Under the pieces are notes generated by a model. The model did no database searches. It worked only from the letters and a program-made list of their open reading frames with translations, and had not been told where the DNA came from. From Anaerolineae bacterium (GTDB lineage Bacteria; Chloroflexota; Anaerolineae; JAAYZQ01), in contig JAFGIA010000142.1 of NCBI GenBank assembly GCA_016929795.1, positions 1 through 12,585 on the forward strand: 12,585 bases of DNA. The letters are read 5' to 3'. Below are positions 6,530 to 12,585 of this stretch, one piece after another (the first letter of the stretch is position 1; every line of letters begins with the position of its first letter). A program made the position numbers and the translations under genes.

Positions 6530-9500
6530 TTAGAGGTGTCCGATGTCGAGGCCCATGCCCAGATCCGGGAGTTTTTCCTCGTCCTCGTCTTTGCCAAAGT
6601 GGAGCGACTCGGATTCTTCGTCGAGCACCTCGACAGAGAGTGCGAGTGATTGCAGCTCTTTGACCAGGACACGGAACGACTCGGGCACGCCGGGCTCGAC
6701 GATCGGCTCGCCTTTGACGATCGCCTCGTACGTCTTGGTGCGGCCCTGTACGTCGTCTGACTTGACGGTCAGCATCTCTTGCAGGGTGTGTGCCGCACCG
6801 TACGCTTCGAGCGCCCACACCTCCATCTCGCCAAAGCGCTGTCCACCGAACTGCGCCTTGCCACCGAGAGGCTGCTGTGTCACCAGGGAGTAGGGGCCCG
6901 TCGACCGGGCGTGCACCTTGTCCTCCACCAGGTGTGCCAGTTTCATCATCTGCAGGATGCCGACGGTCACCGGCTGGTCAAAGGGCTCGCCTGTCTTGCC
7001 GTCATGGAGCACCATCTTGCCTGTGGTGGGCATTGGAAAGCCCGTGCGCCGCGCGAGCTGCACCGCCGCCAGCGTCAGCTCCTGCTCCGACTCGGGCTCC
7101 TGCGGCACACCGTCGGGCCAGGTGCCTTCCAGCCGCTCCAGCCGCTCGGCCACGTAGTGCATCCATTCGCGCAGGCACACGGTCCTGGCGTGCTCGCGGC
7201 GGGCCTGGCGCACCCAGAGGGGCATCGGCTCAAAGCTGAACGAGATCAGATTGCCGGGGTCATAGCCACGCTCGCGCAGCCACTCGGCCAGCACGGCCTG
7301 GCGTGCATATTCCCTGTCGCGTGCCAGCCTCTCGTCGTCGTACGCGCCGCCGCCAAGCCACTCGATCAGATAGAAGCCAAGGACTTCGAATTCGGTCACA
7401 TCGTCGGGATCGATCTCGACCTCTTCCGCCCATTTCCAGGCGCGCTCGACAAACACGCTCCACGCCCGGTCCATGAGCCACGCGCGCGACAGCTCGGCCT
7501 CGATCTCTTCTTCGTCGGCGCCATCGAACACGGGCGAAGTGGCCCGAAAGCCGAGGCGGTTGGCTGCCCAGCCGAGGTGCGTCTCGAGCACCTGGCCGAT
7601 GTTCATACGGGCCGGCACGCCGAGCGGGTTCAGAATCAGCTCGACAGGTGTGCCATCGGATAGGAAGGGCATATCGGCGAGGGGCACCACCTGGCTGATG
7701 ACGCCCTTGTTGCCATGTCGCCCGGCCATCTTGTCCCCCTCGGTGACCTTGCGGCGCTGGGCGACCATCACGCGCACCGTCCGCTCCACGCCGGCAGGCA
7801 TGTCGCGGTGCTCGTCGCGCGAGAATTCCTTGATGTCGACCACGATCCCATGCTCGCCGTGGGGCAGGCGCAGGCTCGAATCTTTGACCTCGCGCGCTTT
7901 TTCGCCAAAGATCGCGCGCAGCAGCTTTTCCTCTGGGGTCAGTTCTGTCTCGCCCTTGGGCGTGATCTTGCCCACCAGGATGTCGCCCGGCCCCACCTCG
8001 GCGCCGATGCGGATGATGCCCGTCTCGTCCAGGTCCTTCAGCGCGTCCTCTCCCACGTTCGGGATGTCGCGCGTGATCTCTTCGGGGCCGAGCTTGGTGT
8101 CGCGGGCCTCCACCTCGTGCTTTTCGATGTGGATCGACGTGAACTTGTCGTCGCGCACTACCTGTTCGCTGATCAGGACGGCGTCCTCATAGTTGCCCCC
8201 CTCCCAGCTCATGAAGGCGACCAACACGTTCTGGCCGAGCGCCAGCTCGCCCATCTCGGTCGAAGACGAGTCGGCGAGTACGTCGCCCTTTTTCACGTGC
8301 TGCCCCTTGTAGACGATCGGTCGTTGATCCAGGCAAGTGCTCTGGTTCGAGCGCTGGAATCGGCGCAGCTTGTAGGTGCGCTGCCCATCTCCGTTCTGAA
8401 CCACGATCGCGTCGCCCGTGATGCTCACCACCTCACCTTCCTCTTCGGCCTGCACGATCTGGCCCGAGTCGATGGCGACCTGCGCCTCGATGCCGGTGCC
8501 GACCAGCGGTGCGTCGGGGATGATGAGGGGAACAGCCTGGCGCTGCATGTTTGAGCCCATCAAGGCGCGGTTCGCGTCGTCGTGCTCCAGGAAGGGGATG
8601 AGGGCTGCCGTGACGCCGACGATCTGCTTGGGCGACACGTCCATGTATTCGACCCGGGCGGCGGACTCTTCCATAAACTCTTGCCTGCGGCGCACCGAGA
8701 CACGTTCGTTGACAAACTGGCCCTGATCGTCCAGTTCGGCGTTGGCCTGGGCAATGGTGAACTCGTCTTCCTCGTCGGCCGAGAGGTAGAGGATATCATC
8801 CGTGGCCATGGGGCGGATGGCGATCTCGGGCAACTGGCTAAAGAGTGCTTCCAGCCGCTCGGCCGCGGCGCCGTCGATGCGCTGGCCGGTCTGGATGAGC
8901 ACCTCGCCCGTGGCGGGGTCGACGATCTGCTCGCGCACGGTCTTGCCGATGGTCCGTTCCTTGCGGTTGGGTACGGTGTGGATGATCTTGCGGTAGGGTG
9001 TTTCGATAAAGCCAAATTCGTTGATGCGCGCATAGGTGCCCATCGAGCCGATGAGGCCGATGTTGGGGCCTTCTGGGGTCTCGATGGGGCAGATGCGGCC
9101 ATAGTGCGAATGGTGTACGTCGCGCACGTCGAACCCGGCACGCTCGCGGCGCAGGCCACCCGGCCCCAGAGCGCTCAGGCGGCGTTTGTGGGTCAGCTCG
9201 TCCAGCGGGTTCGTCTGCTGCATGAACTGCGAGAGCTGGCTGCCGCCAAAGAACTCGCGCGTGGCGGCAACCACGGGCCGCACGTTGATCAGCGAGATGG
9301 GCGTCATCTGCTCTGGCTCGCGGATACTCATCCGCTCGCGCACGACACGCTCCATGCGCAGCAGGCCGATGCGTAGTTGGTTCTGGATCAGCTCGCCCAT
9401 CGTCTTGACGCGGCGGTTGCCCAGGTGGTCGATGTCGTCGGGACCCTCCACTCCGTTGTTGATCTGGATCATCCTCTCGACGACGTTCACCAGGTCTTCG

Positions 9501-10411
9501 GGGGTGAGGGTGCGGCGTTCGAGCGGCACATCTACGCTGAGCCGCTTGTTCAGCTTGTGACGGCCCACTTTGCCCAGGTCGTAGCGCCGCGCGCTAAAGA
9601 GGAGCTGCTCCAGGAACCCGCTGGCATTGTCGAGCGTCGGCGGGTCGCCCGGGCGCAGCTTTTTATAGAATTCAATCAGCGCCTCTTCGGTGGTCTTGGT
9701 CGGGTCGCGTTCGATGGTCGACTGGATGAAGGGGTGCTCGGGCATGATGTCGGAACGCTGGAAGAGGCTCAGCAACTGCTCGTCGGTGCCATAGCCCACC
9801 GCGCGCAGCAGGATGGTGACCGGGAGCTTGCGCTTGCGATCGACCTTGACCGACAGCACGTCGCGCTTGGCGGTCTCGAACTCGAGCCATGCGCCGCGGT
9901 TGGGAATCAGCTTGGCCATCGCCAGCTCGCGGCCGCTGATCCGGTCCTCGACCACCGAAAAATAGACGCCTGGCGAGCGGATGAGCTGGCTGACGACCAC
10001 TCTTTCGGCGCCGTTGATGATGAACGTCCCATTCTCGGTCATGAGCGGAAAATCGCCCATGAACACGTCCTGGGTGGTCCACTCGTCGCTTTCTTTGTTC
10101 CACAGGGCGACGCGCACATAGAGGGGCACGGCGTAGGTAATATCGCGCTCCATGCAGTCGCGCTGCAAATACTTGGGCTCTTCGAAGCGGTAGCCAAGCC
10201 CGAGCTTTTCGTTGATCTCGTGGTTCATGCCCGGAAAGTGAAGTTCGAGGTTCCCGTTAAAGCTCTCGATCGGCGAAATCTCGTCGAACAGCTCGCGCAG
10301 CCCTTCGTCCTGAAACCACTGGTACGATTGGATCTGGACTTCGATCAGATCCGGCAAAGCCAGCACGTCCGGAATACGTGCGTATGACTTTCTCTGTGGT
10401 TGATTGGGCAT
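6530..10411 (-). CDS. rpoB: DNA-directed RNA polymerase subunit beta
   Basis: This is the beta subunit of RNA polymerase, which forms the active centre with beta-prime and binds rifampicin. The 1293 residues run from [15 protein letters not shown] to the family C-terminus. Landmarks are the rif cluster beginning GGSQLSQFM (389-397), the active-site [12 protein letters not shown] (892-903), [11 protein letters not shown] (937-947), and the conserved [40 protein letters not shown] region near the end, quoted here only by position order. The start is the ATG at 10411, with AAGGAG 8 bases upstream; the in-frame GTG at 10420 would overlap that Shine-Dalgarno. Odd points: about 150 extra residues (about 975-1125) between [14 protein letters not shown] and [13 protein letters not shown], where E. 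coli has about ten; Gln398 and Thr400 where E. coli has Asp516 and Asn518; and no rpoC downstream or rplL upstream. It is a monocistronic unit with a strong promoter. Confidence 0.97.
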   Translation of the reverse strand: MPNQPQRKSYARIPDVLALPDLIEVQIQSYQWFQDEGLRELFDEISPIESFNGNLELHFPGMNHEINEKLGLGYRFEEPKYLQRDCMERDITYAVPLYVRVALWNKESDEWTTQDVFMGDFPLMTENGTFIINGAERVVVSQLIRSPGVYFSVVEDRISGRELAMAKLIPNRGAWLEFETAKRDVLSVKVDRKRKLPVTILLRAVGYGTDEQLLSLFQRSDIMPEHPFIQSTIERDPTKTTEEALIEFYKKLRPGDPPTLDNASGFLEQLLFSARRYDLGKVGRHKLNKRLSVDVPLERRTLTPEDLVNVVERMIQINNGVEGPDDIDHLGNRRVKTMGELIQNQLRIGLLRMERVVRERMSIREPEQMTPISLINVRPVVAATREFFGGSQLSQFMQQTNPLDELTHKRRLSALGPGGLRRERAGFDVRDVHHSHYGRICPIETPEGPNIGLIGSMGTYARINEFGFIETPYRKIIHTVPNRKERTIGKTVREQIVDPATGEVLIQTGQRIDGAAAERLEALFSQLPEIAIRPMATDDILYLSADEEDEFTIAQANAELDDQGQFVNERVSVRRRQEFMEESAARVEYMDVSPKQIVGVTAALIPFLEHDDANRALMGSNMQRQAVPLIIPDAPLVGTGIEAQVAIDSGQIVQAEEEGEVVSITGDAIVVQNGDGQRTYKLRRFQRSNQSTCLDQRPIVYKGQHVKKGDVLADSSSTEMGELALGQNVLVAFMSWEGGNYEDAVLISEQVVRDDKFTSIHIEKHEVEARDTKLGPEEITRDIPNVGEDALKDLDETGIIRIGAEVGPGDILVGKITPKGETELTPEEKLLRAIFGEKAREVKDSSLRLPHGEHGIVVDIKEFSRDEHRDMPAGVERTVRVMVAQRRKVTEGDKMAGRHGNKGVISQVVPLADMPFLSDGTPVELILNPLGVPARMNIGQVLETHLGWAANRLGFRATSPVFDGADEEEIEAELSRAWLMDRAWSVFVERAWKWAEEVEIDPDDVTEFEVLGFYLIEWLGGGAYDDERLARDREYARQAVLAEWLRERGYDPGNLISFSFEPMPLWVRQARREHARTVCLREWMHYVAERLERLEGTWPDGVPQEPESEQELTLAAVQLARRTGFPMPTTGKMVLHDGKTGEPFDQPVTVGILQMMKLAHLVEDKVHARSTGPYSLVTQQPLGGKAQFGGQRFGEMEVWALEAYGAAHTLQEMLTVKSDDVQGRTKTYEAIVKGEPIVEPGVPESFRVLVKELQSLALSVEVLDEESESLHFGKDEDEEKLPDLGMGLDIGHL

Positions 10412-10628
10412 TCGTCTCACTCCTTAATAAGTTCATACCTAGCCGGCACGCGAGCCATTGGGCCCGGCGCCTGCCCCCGAAATAGAGGGGGTCACTCTGC
10501 CCACGCCTGTTATTCGAGTTCGAGGGACGATCGGCTGTCGAGGGTTGGTCAACCGTAAGATTTGAATATTTGGGCTCATATGACAGGCGCACACAATCCT
10601 TCGCGGTCCATACCTACCGCAAAGATAC
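10412..10628 (-). promoter_or_regulatory. Long rpoB leader with GC-rich hairpins
   Basis: From the predicted start near 10622 to the rpoB ATG the leader is about 210 nt with no credible ORF. Visible stems are GGGGG/CCCCC (10487-10491 with 10474-10478, 8-base loop) and GCCGG/CCGGC (10442-10446 with 10464-10468), both just before the ribosome binding site AAGGAG. A GGTTGACCAACC element also lies in the leader. In other bacteria rpoB expression is controlled post-initiation; whether these stems do so here is inference. Confidence 0.4.
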
Positions 10629-10657
10629 ATTATATTCACGGTTGGGGTCCTTGTCAA
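10629..10657 (-). promoter_or_regulatory. Perfect-consensus rpoB promoter
   Basis: On the minus strand TTGACA (10657-10652) and TATAAT (10634-10629) are separated by exactly 17 bases, so all 12 consensus positions match. The predicted start is near 10622. High unregulated strength would suit a core polymerase gene transcribed alone. Confidence 0.85.
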
Positions 10658-10675
10658 ATCAGGGATGGGGATTGG

Positions 10676-10706
10676 TGCGTGATGCGTGATAGTGACGCAT
10701 CACGCA
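10676..10706. repeat. 12-bp inverted repeat after the zinc-ribbon gene
   Basis: TGCGTGATGCGT (10676-10687) and ACGCATCACGCA (10695-10706) are perfect complements around a 7-base loop. The arms themselves contain repeated CGTGATG/CATCACG units. It lies just after the stop of the zinc-ribbon gene and 19 bases upstream of the rpoB -35 box. Leftward it is followed by CCAATCCCC, not a T-run, so it is probably an intergenic repeat or mRNA-end hairpin. Confidence 0.7.
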
Positions 10707-10711
10707 TCACG

Positions 10712-11866
10712 TTACATGCCCAAAATCGCCCGGTAGAGGTTCACTGCGGCGGCGGCGTCGCCCGACGACAGGAGCCAGAAGATGACGGCCAGGACAATGA
10801 TCACGAGCAGCACCACCAGGGCCACCTTGATCCAGCTCACCGGCGCCTCGCCCTGCACCTCGCCCGTCTGCCCGTTCACGAAAAAGCGGTACACCTTGTC
10901 GTTGTAGCGGTAGGAAGCGATCCACACGGGAAAGAGCACGTGCTTGTAGCGCATGTTTGAAAATGCAGTCTGCACCCGCAGGCTGCGATGCGTGTCGCCA
11001 GGCACCTCGGCGGCACAGGCCCCATTGACGCGTCCCTGGATGATCTCTTGCGCCGTGTTCCACGATGAGGCCAGGTCGATGTTATACGCCTCGGCTGCCC
11101 ACCCCGCCAAAAAGCTGGGCTGGTAGGGGACGAGTCCCGAGGTCTCGAAGGGATAGATGCGTTCGACGAGGGCGCGCTCGACACTCTTGGTCGCTGGCAC
11201 CAGCACGTCGTCGAATGGGAGCTGGAGAACCCCCGAGGCCGGCTCCCAGCGCACCTTCTGCACCTGGCGCTGGGCGCGCACGCGCTTGCCTTTCTGATCG
11301 GTGGTCCAATACTGCTCGGTCTCGTAGTAGTAGTAGCCCGCTTCTGCATTCCACCGCGACGACGTAAAGGCGTCGAAGGTCCAGAAGGGCAGGTACACCC
11401 CCTGCAGCATGGCGTTGGCATCCTTGGCGATCTTTTTGACTGCGTTGGGGCGGAAAAAGCCGCTGCCGAGCCAGTCGCGAAAGAGGCTCACGGCCTTGCG
11501 CTGCTCCACCTGGAAGGGGATGAGCGACTCGGGCTTGATGACCTGCGCCACCTGTGCCTGGGGCACGACGTGATTCGAGCCACAGAAGGCGCACGTCGTC
11601 GAAATCACGTTCGCGTCGACAGTGTTGACCGCACCACAGCTCTCGCACTTGATCGACCGCTTTTCGGCGCCATAGCCCATCTCGCGGGGCATGCTTGCCA
11701 TCTGGCGCAGCGCTTCTTTCAGGTCATACTCCTGGATCGCCTCCGCTGTGACCGGGACGGTGGATTGGTAACCACAATACGCACACAACATCGTTCCGTG
11801 CTGCGCGTCAAAATCGACTTGCGCCCCACATTGTGGGCACGGATACTTGAGGGTCGTCTCTGACAC
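10712..11866 (-). CDS. Double zinc-ribbon protein with C-terminal membrane anchor
   Basis: The function is unknown. The 384-residue protein has two four-cysteine zinc ribbons: C10-x2-C13 with C28-x2-C31 (CPQCG, CAYCG) and C74-x2-C77 with C92-x2-C95 (CESCG, CAFCG). A globular part follows (about 105-340) rich in aromatic residues, with YLPFWTFDA and LFPVWIASYRY segments. Then comes one strongly hydrophobic segment (about 346-368) and a 16-residue tail. No signal peptide is seen, so the ribbons should face the cytoplasm with the protein tail-anchored. Proteins of this build are common in bacteria and, as I recall, are often misnamed as primosomal or helicase-related; no helicase motif is present here. 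The GTG at 11866 was chosen because GGGAGG lies 7 bases upstream; the in-frame GTG at 11884 lies upstream of that site. It is transcribed alone and is divergent from radC. Confidence 0.85.
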   Translation of the reverse strand: MSETTLKYPCPQCGAQVDFDAQHGTMLCAYCGYQSTVPVTAEAIQEYDLKEALRQMASMPREMGYGAEKRSIKCESCGAVNTVDANVISTTCAFCGSNHVVPQAQVAQVIKPESLIPFQVEQRKAVSLFRDWLGSGFFRPNAVKKIAKDANAMLQGVYLPFWTFDAFTSSRWNAEAGYYYYETEQYWTTDQKGKRVRAQRQVQKVRWEPASGVLQLPFDDVLVPATKSVERALVERIYPFETSGLVPYQPSFLAGWAAEAYNIDLASSWNTAQEIIQGRVNGACAAEVPGDTHRSLRVQTAFSNMRYKHVLFPVWIASYRYNDKVYRFFVNGQTGEVQGEAPVSWIKVALVVLLVIIVLAVIFWLLSSGDAAAAVNLYRAILGM

Positions 11867-11899
11867 GATGCCACCTCCCGGCACTTGCTGGATGGTACC

Positions 11900-11928
11900 A
11901 TTATACCCGACATTGAAGGCGCGGGCAA
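11900..11928 (-). promoter_or_regulatory. Promoter of the zinc-ribbon gene
   Basis: On the minus strand TTGCCC (11928-11923) and a perfect TATAAT (11905-11900) are 17 bases apart. The predicted start near 11893 gives a leader of about 26 nt carrying the GGGAGG site (11879-11874). The -35 box matches 4 of 6 consensus bases. Confidence 0.65.
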
Positions 11929-11959
11929 CTGGGTGGTGGTGTGTTCCCCGAGCCGTGGA

Positions 11960-11988
11960 TTTACATCCTGGGCTATCTGGGGTAGAAT
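11960..11988 (+). promoter_or_regulatory. radC promoter
   Basis: TTTACA (11960-11965) and TAGAAT (11983-11988) are 17 bases apart, each matching 5 of 6 consensus bases. The start near 11995 gives a leader of about 35 nt containing the ribosome binding site GAGGAG (12017-12022). This promoter and that of the zinc-ribbon gene point away from each other, with their -35 boxes about 30 bases apart. Confidence 0.7.
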
Positions 11989-12029
11989 AAGCCGGGTGTC
12001 GTTTTCATCATAGCGCGAGGAGTAACTTT

Positions 12030-12585
12030 ATGGCTGCCGAACGTTACTATCCAACCATTCCCGAACTGCCAGAGAACGACCGGCCGCGCGAGCGCCTGCT
12101 CGAATATGGGGTGGGGGCAGTTTCAAACGCGGAACTACTGGCGATTATCTTGCGCACGGGGACCCGCGACGAGAACGCGGTCATGGTGGCCCAGGGCTTG
12201 CTGAGAAAGTATGGCACCCTGGCAGCCATTGCGCAGGCGAGCACAGAGGATCTGGCCGGCGCCAGGGGGGTGGGGCCGGCCAAAGTGGCCCAACTCAAGG
12301 CGGCACTCGAGCTCGGCCGGCGCATGCTGGCCGAGACACCCGACATGAAACCGCAGATTCGTTCGCCGGCAGACGCCGCGAACCTGGTCATGTCGGAGAT
12401 GTGCTGGCTGGAACAGGAGCACTTGCGCACGATTCTGCTCGACACCAAGAACCGCGTGATTGCCAAGCCGACGGTGTACCAGGGCTCGCTCAACACGAGC
12501 CTGATCCGGGTCGGTGAGCTGTTTCGCGAGGCGATCCGCGCCAACTGCGCGGCCATGATCGTCGTCCATAACCACCCGAGCGGCG
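12030..12585 (+). CDS. radC: RadC family (UPF0758) JAB-domain protein, 3' end cut by window
   Basis: The first 185 residues are present. The N-terminal part has RPRERLLEYG and SNAELLAIILRTGT, typical of RadC. A helix-hairpin-helix follows at about 77-98 (GARGVGPAKVAQLKAALELG), and the JAB/MPN domain starts near 110. The JAMM metal motif begins at HNHPSG (180-185), where the window ends, so the distal serine and aspartate of the motif cannot be checked. The family resembles metal-dependent proteases, but its role is unsettled: the original DNA-repair assignment in E. coli was later attributed to another gene. ATG 12030 has AGGAG seven bases upstream and fits the usual family start. The gene is the only rightward one in this part and is first in its transcript. 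Confidence 0.93.
   Translation, partial: MAAERYYPTIPELPENDRPRERLLEYGVGAVSNAELLAIILRTGTRDENAVMVAQGLLRKYGTLAAIAQASTEDLAGARGVGPAKVAQLKAALELGRRMLAETPDMKPQIRSPADAANLVMSEMCWLEQEHLRTILLDTKNRVIAKPTVYQGSLNTSLIRVGELFREAIRANCAAMIVVHNHPSG

Noticed and set aside
9377..10387. Long plus-strand frames opposite rpoB (also 6779-7663 and 7715-8554)
   Set aside because: They are shadows of rpoB codons; none has a credible start or recognisable domain.
10412..10420. GTG at 10420 as rpoB start
   Set aside because: It overlaps the Shine-Dalgarno AAGGAG, while the ATG at 10411 has correct 8-base spacing to it.
10676..10706. Intrinsic terminator of the zinc-ribbon gene
   Set aside because: The stem is perfect but is followed leftward by CCAATCCCC rather than a T-run.

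Overview
The window looks like a chromosomal segment of a GC-rich, free-living bacterium, most likely a member of the Chloroflexota (Anaerolineae/Caldilineae type). This is inferred from protein style and was not searched. The clues are a giant modular DUF11/beta-helix/YVTN surface protein with an FYLPLIVK motif of the kind I associate with secreted proteins of this phylum, a single-subunit RpoB with a large lineage-type insert, conventional sigma70-type promoters (TTGACA/TATAAT, 17-bp spacer), and intergenic repeats of the AATCCGTG and GTCATTGCGAG...GAAGCAATC kinds.

Layout from left to right. Positions 1-585 hold no convincing protein gene. They contain a tract of AATCCGTG repeats, a possible leftward promoter, and a well-formed leftward transcription unit. 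That unit has a near-consensus promoter at 328-356 and a 12-bp-stem intrinsic terminator at 143-170, and encloses an RNA of about 180 nt with no recognisable ORF. Three copies of a 14-bp element sit directly upstream of its promoter, followed by a 97-bp palindromic repeat. Next comes hisS (leftward, 586-1863) with its own promoter and a leader hairpin touching the ribosome binding site. Divergent from it is a 4.3-kb gene (2136-6443) for a secreted multidomain protein: signal peptide, beta-helix, Ig-like domain, four DUF11 repeats, proline linker and a seven-bladed YVTN propeller. An 11-bp-stem bidirectional terminator (6471-6503) separates it from the convergent rpoB (6530-10411).

rpoB is a stand-alone gene here. 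rpoC does not follow it and rplL does not precede it. It is driven by a perfect TTGACA-17-TATAAT promoter with a leader of about 210 nt. The RpoB protein has an insert of about 150 residues, rich in tryptophan, near its C-terminal part, and non-standard residues in the rifampicin pocket. To its right are a leftward gene for a double zinc-ribbon protein with a C-terminal membrane anchor (10712-11866) and, divergent from it, radC (12030 to the window end, truncated at its JAMM motif).

The genes do not form one pathway: translation (hisS), transcription (rpoB), surface structure and DNA-repair-associated (radC) functions are each in single-gene units with their own promoters. No CRISPR array, tRNA, rRNA, transposase or phage gene is seen. 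The best candidates for undescribed biology are the small-RNA unit with its upstream repeat array, the RpoB insert in a solitary rpoB, and the chimeric surface protein.
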